A stretch of 64,000 nt of DNA, taken from Paenibacillus plantiphilus (GTDB lineage Bacteria; Bacillota; Bacilli; Paenibacillales; Paenibacillaceae). The notes under the pieces were generated by a model. It searched no databases, was not told where the DNA came from, and saw only the letters and a list, made by a program, of their open reading frames with translations. The translations under genes were made by a program, and so were the position numbers. The number at the start of each line of letters is the position of its first letter. The first letter of the stretch is position 1. Location: contig NZ_CAKMMF010000006.1 in assembly GCF_927798095.1 (NCBI RefSeq), positions 193,052 to 257,051 on the forward strand, given 5' to 3'. Positions 15,677 through 25,013 of the stretch are shown here, piece by piece.

Positions 15677-18084
15677 AGATACCTCCCGGTTATAGAGTTC
15701 GGATTTTCTTTCAGCACCTCAGGTGAACCTTCTGCAATGATATGCCCCCCATCAGGGCCTCCTCCCGGCCCAAGCTCTATTATCCAGTCACAGGCAGCCA
15801 GAACGACGGGATTATGCTCAATGACGATGACAGAATTGCCCGTTGCCACTAGCTCGTCCAGCAATTCAATGAGCTTCGCAGTATCATATAGACTAAGTCC
15901 AGTGGCAGGCTCATCAAGTATATAGAGGATGTACCCCCTCCGTCTTCGGCCAAGCTCTTTGGCGAGCTTGATTCTTTGCGCTTCACCGCCGCTTAACGTT
16001 GGCGTGGATTGGCCAAGCTTGATGTAGCCCATGCCAATACGTTCCATCACCTTCAAAGTCCCTACAATTCCCTTGTTATCCTCAAAGAAAGCAACTGCTT
16101 CCGAAACACTCATTTCCAGGACGTCAAAGATATTTTTACCACTGTACATGACAGATAAAGCTTCCTCATTAAACCTCATTCCATGACATTCTGTGCATGT
16201 TTTATCAATCTTCAGATTACCGACCAGCCAGATGGTCTCACACCCGCTGCCACCGCATACCGAGCAAGCACCTTTTGAATGGAATGAGAAATGGCCTGCG
16301 GATAATTGTTGACGGATGGCTTCCGGCTGTTTGGCGAATAAGCCCCGTATTTTATCCCAAATGCCTATATAGGATGCGGGGTTGGAGCTCGTATTCCTGC
16401 CAATTGGAGCCTGTGACAGCTCTGCATATCCACTTATATGCTCCATGCCCTCCAGCCTGTCCGCAACAAATGAAGTCACTGCTCCTTCTTCTAAGCTGTC
16501 CATTTCGTCGTCTTCCGTGTCTGCCGACGTGCCGCGAAAATGACTTTTCAGTAGAGGGAGCAGCGTATTGGAAATGAGCGAGCTTTTCCCGCTTCCCGAC
16601 ATGCCTGCTATCCCGACCATAGCTCCCAAAGGGAATGCTGCTGTCACATTCTTGAGGTTGTTTGTATTGGCGTGACGGATGGTCAGACTAAGCGCCGACT
16701 CTATGCTTGGATGCAGAGCTCTCGCAGGTATGGCGATTGTGCCAGAAAGATACTGGCCTGTTATGGACTCTTTGCACTGAAGCAGTCCTTCCAAATCACC
16801 CTCATAAATAACCTGTCCGCCTTCAATGCCGGCCTTGGGTCCGATATCAATGATATGCTCCGCCATTGTGATTGCATTGCGATCATGCTCTACAACGATA
16901 ACCGTGTTGCCCAATTCTTGTAGCTCCCGAATGGATTTCAACAGCTCTGTTTTCTCCGATTCATGCAGTCCTGCTGTCGGTTCATCGAGAACGTAGATCA
17001 GGGAATCCATTCGAGAATCCAGATGGGAATGCAGAAACAGCCGCTGTATTTCACCGCCGCTCAAAGACGGCATTTCTCTGTACAGGGAAAGATGGCCGAG
17101 CCGTGCTCGGAGCAAATTATTCGTTTTACGCATTATTTCTTGGAGCAGGTTGTTGCCAAATGCCGTGAGCGTATGCTGCTGCAGCAGCAAATCTCCAAGG
17201 AGCTTATGTACCTCTGAGATTGTCATTAACCCGAGCTCGCCAATATGCTTGCCATTCAGCAGCACTCCCCGCGCCTCTTCTCCAATCCGAAATCCATGAC
17301 AATCGGCACATCGAACACGGGCATACATACCGCTCATGTCTTCACCTCTCTGGTGGCGACTATGAAGGATTCTTGATAAACAAGCGCTGCGATTCTGAGA
17401 ATTGTCGTGTGCATAATGCCCATAGATGATCTCTTCCTTCACTTCCTCGGGTAATTGCATGAAAGGCATCGCGAAATATTGCTGGAATTTTCTTTGGAAT
17501 AGCCGCATATAACCAGGGGTTAACCCGACTCTGTCAAGAACCTGCTCGAAGGTCGTGCGGCTGTCTGTTATGAACACGTCTATATTCACTTCAAAGTACG
17601 CCCCGCGCCCGGAACACTTGATACACATACCATTCGGAGAATTGTGGGAGAAATAGCTTGGCGTCAGGCGTTCCTCTACATTCCCGCATGTTGGGCAGGA
17701 AAGACCGTCATTCACAGCTGTTCCGCAGGAGGAGCAGCAGACTTCGCCTTCTCCGGCATAGAGCAGAGTCAGCAAGTTCATAATGCTGGTTCTTGAGCCC
17801 ACAGTTGAACGTGCGTTGCTTTGGCGAATTATATTTTGCTGCACGGCTATGGCAGGGCTTAGCCCTTGTATACTGTCGAACTTGTCTTCCTCATCCAGTC
17901 CTGCAAGCATACCTATAGACTGCAGGTATTGCTTTCGCCCTTCCTCGAAGAGGATATCGAACATAAGGCTGGATTTGCCTGATCCGCTGACACCTGTTGC
18001 TGCTATCAGCTTATTTTTCGGGATGGAGATGTCTATGTTCTTGAGGTTATGCACTCGCGCTCCTTGAATGGTTATGCTGTTCAT
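15673..18084 (-). CDS. UvrA paralogue (UvrA2/DrrC-like excinuclease subunit)
   Basis: An 803-residue double ABC ATPase. The first Walker A is GVSGSGKSSL (residues 31-40), with a four-cysteine zinc site CCSSCG...CPTCG. The first signature is LSGGEIQRLF. The second Walker A is GMSGSGKSSL, the second zinc site CSVCGGSGC...CTECHG, and the second signature LSGGEAQRIKLAKE. Housekeeping UvrA is about 940 residues; the short length and lack of part of the UvrB-binding insertion fit the UvrA2 class. That class is linked to resistance to DNA-binding antibiotics (for example DrrC). It follows an AraC/GyrI sensor by 26 bases and overlaps the hydrolase gene. Confidence 0.9.
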   Translation of the reverse strand: MNSITIQGARVHNLKNIDISIPKNKLIAATGVSGSGKSSLMFDILFEEGRKQYLQSIGMLAGLDEEDKFDSIQGLSPAIAVQQNIIRQSNARSTVGSRTSIMNLLTLLYAGEGEVCCSSCGTAVNDGLSCPTCGNVEERLTPSYFSHNSPNGMCIKCSGRGAYFEVNIDVFITDSRTTFEQVLDRVGLTPGYMRLFQRKFQQYFAMPFMQLPEEVKEEIIYGHYAHDNSQNRSACLSRILHSRHQRGEDMSGMYARVRCADCHGFRIGEEARGVLLNGKHIGELGLMTISEVHKLLGDLLLQQHTLTAFGNNLLQEIMRKTNNLLRARLGHLSLYREMPSLSGGEIQRLFLHSHLDSRMDSLIYVLDEPTAGLHESEKTELLKSIRELQELGNTVIVVEHDRNAITMAEHIIDIGPKAGIEGGQVIYEGDLEGLLQCKESITGQYLSGTIAIPARALHPSIESALSLTIRHANTNNLKNVTAAFPLGAMVGIAGMSGSGKSSLISNTLLPLLKSHFRGTSADTEDDEMDSLEEGAVTSFVADRLEGMEHISGYAELSQAPIGRNTSSNPASYIGIWDKIRGLFAKQPEAIRQQLSAGHFSFHSKGACSVCGGSGCETIWLVGNLKIDKTCTECHGMRFNEEALSVMYSGKNIFDVLEMSVSEAVAFFEDNKGIVGTLKVMERIGMGYIKLGQSTPTLSGGEAQRIKLAKELGRRRRGYILYILDEPATGLSLYDTAKLIELLDELVATGNSVIVIEHNPVVLAACDWIIELGPGGGPDGGHIIAEGSPEVLKENPNSITGRYL

Positions 18085-18110
18085 TCATTCGCCCCTTCTT
18101 CTGTGTTCGA

Positions 18111-19046
18111 TTATGCAAGAGGTCCTATCGGCAAGTAGATATCTACCCGCTGCTTTGTCAGTGGATCCGGGTCTGGCTTGCTAAGGTATACTTCAAAGCT
18201 AGAGGTGTCACGAGGCAGGAAACCGCTTTGGGGCAGCCACTCCCCGCACAAATAATCCCAGGCCGCACTATACTCATTCGGGAAAATTTCAAAATGGCCT
18301 ACAGCATACCTCCCAGCAGGTATTGTCATCCTTCCTATCTCACTGTCGCTATTTTCTACGGACTCAGCAGAGCTGCTTGGGATCGTGACACAAAGACTGG
18401 TCCTTCTATGCTGTTCTTCTGTAATGTCAGGATGATCGTGATACATAGTCAACACTTTAGTACTTGTCGGCGTTATGAGATTTCGCTGATTTAACTCATC
18501 AAGCAGCTTTTGCATCAGAGATTCAAAAACAATCTTCAGTTCCGCATAAGTGCCAAGATGTCTCACATAAGCGACATGCATCTCATCGATCGTTTCAATG
18601 GCAACATTGCCTTGCACTTTATTTTCGTTCCCCCTTCGTGTACGTTTCATCATGCTTTCATGATAAGGAGAATTTTTAGTCGAGTCTTTGCAATTCTTGC
18701 GATATTGATTTCTATAATCGTTTGGGCTTGTATCATAATGATTTTTGAAAGCGCGGGAGAAAATTGCAGGGTCCGTGAAACCAAATTGATAAGCAATATC
18801 GGTAATCGTCATATCTGGTCGATGGATAAGGAAATTCAACGCTTTCTCCAGCTTCACACGGTTGACATATTGCAATAAAGATTCATGGACGATTCCCTTA
18901 AATATTCTATGAAAGTGATACTTTGAAAAACCCGCAATGGCAGCAAGCTCATCCAGTGAAAGAGATTCGCACACATGGGCTTCTATGTAATCCTGCACTT
19001 TATGAATGCGGCGTAAATACTCCCTCATACTTTGGGAATTTGTCAT
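18111..19046 (-). CDS. AraC-family regulator with GyrI-like effector domain
   Basis: A 311-residue transcription factor. Two AraC helix-turn-helix motifs occupy residues about 10-110 (SLDELAAIAGFSKYHFHRIF and ITDIAYQFGFTDPAIFSRAF). Residues about 145-310 form a GyrI-like ligand-binding domain (MHVAYVRHLGTYAELKIVF, RYAVGHFEIF, FEVYLSKPDPD). Proteins of this design (Rob, SoxS relatives with GyrI domains) sense hydrophobic drugs. It heads an apparent operon with the UvrA paralogue and the serine hydrolase and probably activates it. Confidence 0.9.
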   Translation of the reverse strand: MTNSQSMREYLRRIHKVQDYIEAHVCESLSLDELAAIAGFSKYHFHRIFKGIVHESLLQYVNRVKLEKALNFLIHRPDMTITDIAYQFGFTDPAIFSRAFKNHYDTSPNDYRNQYRKNCKDSTKNSPYHESMMKRTRRGNENKVQGNVAIETIDEMHVAYVRHLGTYAELKIVFESLMQKLLDELNQRNLITPTSTKVLTMYHDHPDITEEQHRRTSLCVTIPSSSAESVENSDSEIGRMTIPAGRYAVGHFEIFPNEYSAAWDYLCGEWLPQSGFLPRDTSSFEVYLSKPDPDPLTKQRVDIYLPIGPLA

Positions 19047-19059
19047 GAATGATCCCTCT

Positions 19060-19614
19060 CAATCGTTGTATGGGCGGCTTACAATAGCATCCGCAGCAGC
19101 GGCACGATAATAGGCCAGGCCCGTCTGCTGGTCTTCGAGCATCCGCAGATGAAAGTCATCCTACCTCATACGTCCGCTTCAAAAATTCTTTCTGACTGCT
19201 CATTGCTTCTTTCCAAGTCTCTTCGCTCTCCATCCTTTAAACTTATCCTTATTCTCCATTGTTGCACCTCTCTCCAAATAATTCATGGATTTTCTCCGCG
19301 TTTGAAAGATCGTTTCCAGACTTTGCTGACGAATCCGCGGAAGCTTTTCTTGCTGATGCAGATTAAATTTCCGTTCCGGTTGCCTCTCCAGAAGCGTCAT
19401 GAAAAAAAAGCACTCCGCACTCAAACAGTGACGGAATACTTTATGAATACATCGTATATGTTCTGGATGGCCTCAACTCAGTAAAGCTCTCGATGGCTTC
19501 CACATAAGACGAAGCAGGATAATCTGCCTTCGCATGTTCATAACCAGTGTTGCCTTGGGACCAAGCACAGGTAAATACCACCGAGCGCCATCCGGCATTA
19601 GCTTGAAGGTCATA
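19060..19614 (-). other. Decayed coding sequence before CRISPR array 1
   Basis: Several short minus-strand open frames (for example with KFNLHQQEKLPRIRQQSLE, KDKFKGWRAKRLGKKQ and KEAMSSQKEFLKRTYEV) follow each other in different frames with plausible codon composition. They look like pieces of one or two broken genes but I do not recognise them. No cas gene sequence is readable here. The segment lies at the leader-distal end of the array. Confidence 0.3.
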
Positions 19615-20171
19615 TTATTGAGTACGGATTCCGCGTGGGGAGCGACCCAACCTAGAGACGGTATCATGATATTCGATACATTTCAATCCACGCTCCCGCT
19701 CGGGGAGCGACTATGCCTTGCGATATTTATATACACGATAACATAATTTCAATCCACGCTCCCGCGCGGGGAGCGACTACATTCCGGAAATTTTCTATGA
19801 CGATTCCTACAAATTTCAATCCACGCTCCCGCGTGGGGAGCGACTATCCGCGATCCACACGGGAACGCATTTCATCGTTATTTCAATCCACGCTCCCGCG
19901 TGGGGAGCGACTGGAGTGGCGGACTATTGGGACATGCCTGAGACATTTCAATCCACGCTCCCGCGTGGGGAGCGACGTATATACGTAAAGTCCGGTATTA
20001 CTCCGACGAATTTCAATCCACGCTCCCGCGTGGGGAGCGACTGTGTAACTACGTAAATAGTAACCTCATGATGAATTTCAATCCACGCTCCCGCGTGGGG
20101 AGCGACGTTGTTAGAAATTATTTTAACATATTTTTCATCATTTCAATCCACGCTCCCGCGTGGGGAGCGAC
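19615..20171 (-). CRISPR. CRISPR array 1, type I-C-like, 8 repeats plus one decayed
   Basis: Eight 32-base repeats start at 19680, 19746, 19813, 19880, 19945, 20010, 20075 and 20140 (plus-strand left ends), with spacers of 33-35 bases. A ninth, leader-distal repeat at 19615-19646 keeps only its last 16 bases. On the transcribed (minus) strand the repeat begins GTCGCTCCCC and ends GGATTGAAAT, the type I-C pattern, with a 7-bp stem CGCTCCC/GGGAGCG. The first two canonical repeats from the left differ only in the loop. The array is read from a leader on its right. No cas genes are in the window. Confidence 0.97.
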
Positions 20172-20338
20172 AGCGGGCGTTTTCAGCCCATATCTAGCAA
20201 GACTTTGAAAGCGCTTTAGTGCGAAACCCATTTTTGATCATTAGAAAATGGTAAAATATGTTTCTAAAATCCCCGAAACCCGCGTCAATCGCGAGGTGCG
20301 AATCTCCCAGGAATTTCATGTGAGCTTCACATTCGCAC
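20172..20338 (-). promoter_or_regulatory. CRISPR leader 1
   Basis: The sequence next to repeat 20140-20171 is homologous over about 165 bases to that next to array 2. On the minus strand it begins GGTGCGAATGTGAAGCTC and contains the inverted copy ATTCGCACC about 35 bases later. It then has CGGGTTTCGGGGATTTT, a conserved AAAGCGCTTTCA and CGCCCGCT directly before the first repeat. Homology to the other leader and position define it as the leader and the site of spacer acquisition. Confidence 0.85.
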
Positions 20339-20706
20339 CAACAGATAAAAAACCATCCAAAACAATCAATTCCACGACTTTCATATAGCAACCTCGGTTA
20401 TATAGTAATAATTGTAAGACTACTATTAATTCAGAGTAGTCCTCGACGACTATTTTGTCAATCATCCGTATGGAACCCATTCCCAAAAAGAAAATCCACT
20501 TCTCTCTAAAGTGGTTAATTTCACAATTTTGGAGAGCAAGGAGATGACCTCCTCTGACCCGAAATTTCAGCTTCAAATTCCCATACATCGATTGAGCTCC
20601 AATTGCATTACTCCAACATTATTTTACCCACGCTCTCCATACCGCTTTTTCTCCATTCATGGTGCACTCATTGCACGCTTTCATTTTCCACGGTCAGTTC
20701 ACAAAT
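20339..20706. other. Non-coding stretch, nothing recognised
   Basis: AT-rich sequence between leader 1 and the terminator of the flavin oxidoreductase gene. The small frames on both strands lack ribosome binding sites and family resemblance. If cas2 once preceded the leader here, no trace of it is readable. Confidence 0.4.
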
Positions 20707-20745
20707 AAAAGAAAGAAGAGGACCCTGTGTGAAGGCTCCTCTTCT
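20707..20745 (-). terminator. Terminator of the flavin oxidoreductase gene
   Basis: AGAAGAGGA pairs with TCCTCTTCT around a 14-base loop and is followed on the minus strand by a T-rich tract, 34 bases beyond the stop codon. Confidence 0.8.
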
Positions 20746-20778
20746 AACGAATAATATAAGCTGACGAACTCAGCTTCA

Positions 20779-21894
20779 TTAATATAATGTCTGGGTGGAG
20801 CTTGGTTCGAAGCTCAACAGCTCATCTGTTCGTTTACCACGTATTTTCGCTGTCCATGCCGGATCAGCGAGTACGGCACGGCCTACTGCCACCAAATCGA
20901 ACTCCCCGTTCTCCAGCCTTTCGATCAAGCTGTTAAGAGCTGCCGGATGCGCATTATACCCGCGACTGCTTCCGAACTCATTATCCAAGCCAACCGAGCC
21001 TACTGTTATTGTCGGTTTTCCTGTCAGCTTCTTCGTCCAGCCTGCCAGATTCAAATCCGAATCTTGAAACTCCGGCTCCCAATATCGGCGTGTCGAGCAA
21101 TGGAAGACATCCACTCCTGCATCTGCAAGCGGTGTTAGGAATTGCTCAAGCTGTTGAGGCGACTCGGCCAGCTTGGCCTCATAATAGCCAGCTTTCCATT
21201 GGGAAAACCTTAGCACGATTGGAAAATCCGGTCCGACTGCTCGGCGGCAGGACTGTATAACTTCAACCGCGAACCGTGTCCGGGCTGCAAGATCCCCGCC
21301 GTAGCGATCCGAGCGTTGATTCGTTACGTCCCAGAAAAACTGATCGATCAAATAGCCATGCGCTCCGTGAAGCTCAATCCCGTCAAAACCGATTCGAGCC
21401 GCATCTGCCGCTGCCTGTCCATATGCTGCGATGACATCCCCAATCTCATTCTCCGTTAGAGGCTCCGTAATTTTCTCTCCTGAGAGATTCAGTCCCGATG
21501 GGCCGATTGGCGATGCTTCCAGGTTTGGAAGATCGCCTGGCTTGCGGGTTAATCCTACATGCCACAGCTGCGGGATGATTTTGCCGCCTGCCTCATGGAC
21601 CTCTTTCACTACATTAGACCAGCCTCCCAGTGCCTCCTCCCCGTGAAAATGGGGCCAATTCGGGCTTGCCGCAGCGGCCGGATGATTGATCACCGTTCCT
21701 TCAGTCACGATAAGGCCGACTCCATTCTCCGCCCGTCGGCGGTAATAAGCCGCCACATCCTCCCCTGGCACGCCATTCGGAGAGAACCCTCTAGTCATCG
21801 GCGCCATTACAATGCGATTGGCCACCTGCAATTTTCCGGTTGTAAAAGGCTTGAACAATGCTTCAACCGAATTTTCGTTTCTTGCATCAGACAT
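20779..21894 (-). CDS. NADH:flavin oxidoreductase, Old Yellow Enzyme family (alkene reductase)
   Basis: A 371-residue FMN-dependent TIM-barrel enzyme. Signature segments are ANRIVMAPMTRGFSPNG near residue 25, QLWHVGLTRKP, IGFDGIELHGAHGYLIDQFF with the catalytic His and neighbouring residues, NQRSDRYGGDLAARTRF, and a C-terminal FDLVAVGRAVLADPAW. It would reduce activated C=C bonds or nitro compounds with NADPH in the cytoplasm, often induced under electrophile stress. The gene is alone with its own terminator and lies between the two CRISPR arrays. Confidence 0.92.
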   Translation of the reverse strand: MSDARNENSVEALFKPFTTGKLQVANRIVMAPMTRGFSPNGVPGEDVAAYYRRRAENGVGLIVTEGTVINHPAAAASPNWPHFHGEEALGGWSNVVKEVHEAGGKIIPQLWHVGLTRKPGDLPNLEASPIGPSGLNLSGEKITEPLTENEIGDVIAAYGQAAADAARIGFDGIELHGAHGYLIDQFFWDVTNQRSDRYGGDLAARTRFAVEVIQSCRRAVGPDFPIVLRFSQWKAGYYEAKLAESPQQLEQFLTPLADAGVDVFHCSTRRYWEPEFQDSDLNLAGWTKKLTGKPTITVGSVGLDNEFGSSRGYNAHPAALNSLIERLENGEFDLVAVGRAVLADPAWTAKIRGKRTDELLSFEPSSTQTLY

Positions 21895-22063
21895 TTGCCT
21901 ACCTCCATCTATATTTGATGTTTATCTGCTAATACTTGTGTACCCTTTCATACTATCACGGATATCCATGTAATCCCAGTTCTTTAATCGAACTTTGCTC
22001 AAAAAGTGCTTACCCATCTGTCTGTTCCGATGAAGAGCGATACCTGACAAACGCAAACATTCA

Positions 22064-22723
22064 TTAAGGATCGAACAAATACCTTTTTAATAACAGAACC
22101 GCCTTAGCCCGGTCATTGGTTCCGATCTTGGTATAGATACCGCTTAAATAGTTCTTCACCGTTCCCTGAGTCAGAAATAATTTGTTGGCAATTTCCTTTG
22201 AGTTGTACCCCTCTACAAGCAGTCTTGCAAGATCCAGCTCTCTTGGCGTCAGCTCAAGCTCCTCGCCTGCCTGCTCGAACCGGCTGTTCTTGCTGCGGAT
22301 ATTAAGGGCTAGCTTATGCGCCACTTTGCCGGTCAGCAGCAAATTGCCGGATAGCGCTTCATGTATAGATTGTACAAGCTTCTCTCCGTCGATGTCCTTG
22401 AGCAAATAACCGGAAGCTCCGTTGCTTAAAGCCTCAATAATATACGCATCATCGTCGAAAGTCGTTAAGATGAGAATGGTCACCTGCGGATAGAGCGCCT
22501 TAATGGCTTCGGTTGCCTTTACGCCTCCCATGCCCGGCATGCGGATATCCATCAGAATGACATCTGGAACAACCGAACGTAGCCGTTCAAGCGCTTCTTC
22601 TCCCGTTTGAGCCGTCCCGACGACCTCCACATCCGTTCGGATCGAAAGCAGCGTTTCCAGCCCTTCCAGCATAATTTTCTGATCATCCACAAGCATGACA
22701 CTGATTTTGCAATCGCTATCCAT
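22064..22723 (-). CDS. NarL/FixJ-type response regulator
   Basis: A 219-residue two-component regulator. The receiver domain has the acidic pair in VMLVDDQK, the phosphoacceptor Asp in VILMDIRMPG and the Lys in GYLLKDIDG. A LuxR helix-turn-helix ends the protein (LTPRELDLARLLVEGYNSKE and QGTVKNYLSGIYTKIG). I chose the ATG at 22723, which has a G-rich Shine-Dalgarno and overlaps the kinase stop by eight bases, over a TTG at 22741. It is co-translated with the kinase gene upstream. Confidence 0.92.
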   Translation of the reverse strand: MDSDCKISVMLVDDQKIMLEGLETLLSIRTDVEVVGTAQTGEEALERLRSVVPDVILMDIRMPGMGGVKATEAIKALYPQVTILILTTFDDDAYIIEALSNGASGYLLKDIDGEKLVQSIHEALSGNLLLTGKVAHKLALNIRSKNSRFEQAGEELELTPRELDLARLLVEGYNSKEIANKLFLTQGTVKNYLSGIYTKIGTNDRAKAVLLLKRYLFDP

Positions 22724-23882
22724 GAACCATCCCCCTCGCAACAGGCATCCGGATATGGAGTGCGAACCCGTTCATCGGCTCGCTTTCCACACTGAATTGA
22801 CCTCCGATAGCCACAATTCTTTCCTCCATCGTATTCAGGCCAAAGCCGTATACCACCGAGTCACTGCCTCTTCCATCATCCTTTACCGCAATATGTATCG
22901 TATCTTGCTGCTCCAGCACTGCAATCTCAATCGCACCTGCCTTGCCATGCTTCAGCGCATTCGTAATCGATTCCTTGATCGCGTTGAGCACAACATACTC
23001 CTGAAGCGAGATAAGAGGGGCGGCCACCTCATAATGAAAAATAAACCGAACACCCGTCTGCTCCGCCGTATCGCTTATGATCTTGCTTATCCCTTCCTTC
23101 AGCCCCAGGTCGCCCATTGTCCCATCCGCGGCTTTCAACGTCTTGACGACCTGACGGATGTTGCCGAGTCCTTGCTTCATCTGCTCGCGAGCAACGAGAA
23201 TCTTCCGGTAAGCTTCCTCCGGTCTCTTCTCGAAGAGCAGCTGCGCCCCTTCAAGGGCGACGATCGCTGTCGTTAACGTGTGACCGACCGTATCATGAAC
23301 TTCCTCCGCGATCCGGGTCCTCTCCTTTAATGCCGCCATCTCTTCCCTCGTTCTGGATTCCTGGATCAGAGCATCGTTTAAGCGAAGGTTCAGCTCCCTT
23401 TGATTGAGCAGCAGCTTCGTGCTCCAGATCGGAATAACCAAACACGAATAGCTCAAAATATTGATCACATTGCTCCATACATCCTCGCCCTCTCCCGGCC
23501 ACACAAAAATATAGGCAAGAAACCCGCCATAGGCAAACGGAAAAGCATACCACGACTTGTAGTGCAGAAGAAGATCCGCAGCAAAGAGCACGAATACGAT
23601 ACTCTCAATTTCCGTGCCGCTTCGCAGGAATAAGAGAAAAAGAAGGATGATTTCGACAACTGGGGATACGGCTGCAACAGGGTGATACCTGGGATGATTC
23701 AATACTCGTTCCGAGTGCCTGATGAAATAAAGCCCGATAAGAATCGCAACCAGGATAATACCCTTATATTGAGATAGAACAACGTAAAGCAATAGCAGAG
23801 CCACATAAGCGCATGCCAGTCCGTAGAAAAAAATTCTCGAAACCTTCGTATTGCTGAGTGTCTGAACCGTTGACATATTCAT
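22716..23882 (-). CDS. Sensor histidine kinase, HisKA_3 type
   Basis: A 388-residue membrane kinase. The N-terminal half holds five or six hydrophobic segments (GLACAYVALLLLYVVLS, GIILVAILIGLYFI and others up to about residue 160). The dimerisation/phosphoacceptor region contains RIAEEVHDTVGHTLTTAIVA (His in EVHD) and the ATPase domain has NAIKESITNALKHG and VKDDGRGS...GFGLNTMEER. DesK/LiaS-like kinases of this design sense membrane or envelope conditions. It pairs with the NarL regulator (overlap of 8 bases). The CPBP protease gene lies 37 bases upstream on the same strand and may be in the unit. Confidence 0.92.
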   Translation of the reverse strand: MNMSTVQTLSNTKVSRIFFYGLACAYVALLLLYVVLSQYKGIILVAILIGLYFIRHSERVLNHPRYHPVAAVSPVVEIILLFLLFLRSGTEIESIVFVLFAADLLLHYKSWYAFPFAYGGFLAYIFVWPGEGEDVWSNVINILSYSCLVIPIWSTKLLLNQRELNLRLNDALIQESRTREEMAALKERTRIAEEVHDTVGHTLTTAIVALEGAQLLFEKRPEEAYRKILVAREQMKQGLGNIRQVVKTLKAADGTMGDLGLKEGISKIISDTAEQTGVRFIFHYEVAAPLISLQEYVVLNAIKESITNALKHGKAGAIEIAVLEQQDTIHIAVKDDGRGSDSVVYGFGLNTMEERIVAIGGQFSVESEPMNGFALHIRMPVARGMVHG

Positions 23883-23919
23883 AGGACCGCACTTCCTTTA
23901 CTACTGGATCGTTTGCGTT

Positions 23920-24696
23920 TCATAAGAATCCCAGAACGACGGCAGCAACGCCTAGCAGCAGAGGAATAGCTTCCACTCCGTGAATGATGATGGCCGGCCA
24001 GAAGCTCCGATATTTGACATTCAAAAAGCCGTAAAAAATCGATCCGATAATAAACAGAGGGATTTCCGATATTTTATGAAGGTGGTAGGCAGCGAACAGG
24101 ACGCCGTTCATGGCCCAATCCCATCTGCCAAAGGCTCCCCTCATCTTAGGCAGCAGAACGCCCCGGAAGAACAGCTCTTCCCCCAATAAATAATTAAACA
24201 AACAACTGACAAGCGCAATACCGAGCAGATACCAGGCGCCGACGAATTCGGGAGTCGCCAGATTTTCAATCAACGTATACTCCTCTGGAGCCATTGCCGG
24301 GAAAAGCCGATTGATCGCCTCTTCCATAAACCCGAACAAGCCGGAGCTTTCAAAGAAAAAAGCATACAGAATGATTGGAATCGTGAATGAATAGGCGAGC
24401 TTGTAGACCCGATGCGTCCTCGGATGAATCGGATGATTCAACCAAAGCCTCTGCTTCAGCTTCTCCCAGCTCAAAGGGCCCAGTTCTCTCCGCAAAATGA
24501 TGACAGACAGCACGAACTGCCAGATCATGCTGGCAATCATAAGCAGCCAATAGAGAATACCCGGGTGAAAACTGACGATTGGCACTAGAACAGGCATCAA
24601 TCCGAATCGCATAAGGAGCATCGGCAAAGCAACCAATGCCCATAACCCCAATATTTTCCGAACACTGTATTGTTTTACTTCCATTTCGTCATGCAT
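23920..24696 (-). CDS. CPBP family intramembrane metalloprotease
   Basis: A 258-residue protein with about seven membrane segments. The catalytic EExxxR motif is in GEELFFRGVLLPKM, followed by the HxxxH-like segment FAAYHLHK and by the third conserved motif SFWPAIIIHGVEA. These CAAX-protease/bacteriocin-processing relatives cleave within the membrane and often provide self-immunity or process signals. I used the ATG at 24696, with AAGGAG eight to nine bases upstream, over a GTG at 24705. Its position in front of the sensor kinase suggests that it feeds or is governed by that system. Confidence 0.88.
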   Translation of the reverse strand: MHDEMEVKQYSVRKILGLWALVALPMLLMRFGLMPVLVPIVSFHPGILYWLLMIASMIWQFVLSVIILRRELGPLSWEKLKQRLWLNHPIHPRTHRVYKLAYSFTIPIILYAFFFESSGLFGFMEEAINRLFPAMAPEEYTLIENLATPEFVGAWYLLGIALVSCLFNYLLGEELFFRGVLLPKMRGAFGRWDWAMNGVLFAAYHLHKISEIPLFIIGSIFYGFLNVKYRSFWPAIIIHGVEAIPLLLGVAAVVLGFL

Positions 24697-24845
24697 CCTT
24701 CCCACTCCTTCTTAGGACGAATTTATTTCCTAAGGCAACTATATGAGAAGGCGCCATCATATGATAAGTGACGATCGTCATAAAGCGACAAGCAAAGGCG
24801 TATGGACATACTGCTTATGGACCCTATTGGTTGAGTACGTCAACG

Positions 24846-24873
24846 AAAAAATGCAGCCTTTATCAGGCTGCAT
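24846..24873 (-). terminator. Terminator, distal end of CRISPR array 2 transcript
   Basis: ATGCAGCCT pairs with AGGCTGCAT with a short loop and is followed on the minus strand by six T residues. It lies between array 2 and the CPBP gene. Confidence 0.7.
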
Positions 24874-24973
24874 TGAGGTTGTTGAATAACCGTTTCGTGG
24901 GTTCGTCAATCGCTGGTTTAATGACCGTCCAAAATGTCTTCACGGTTAACGCATTCAACAGGGATGCGAAAGC

Positions 24974-25000
24974 AGCCTTGCTTCTTTGAAAAGCAAGGCT
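24974..25000 (-). terminator. Hairpin just beyond CRISPR array 2
   Basis: AGCCTTGCTT pairs exactly with AAGCAAGGCT around a seven-base loop, 14 bases from the decayed end repeat. It may end or stabilise the pre-crRNA. Confidence 0.6.
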
Positions 25001-25013
25001 ACTTTTGCGTATG

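Noticed and set aside
15673..18084. Housekeeping uvrA
   Set aside because: The protein is about 140 residues shorter than UvrA and is in an operon with an AraC/GyrI sensor and a hydrolase, so I call it a paralogue.
20339..20588. Possible cas2 3' end next to leader 1 or leader 2
   Set aside because: I looked for a cas2-like C-terminus on the minus strand upstream of both leaders; no convincing frame was found.
24886..24970. Insertion-sequence remnant with short inverted ends between array 2 and the CPBP gene
   Set aside because: The inverted segments are too short and no transposase frame could be read.
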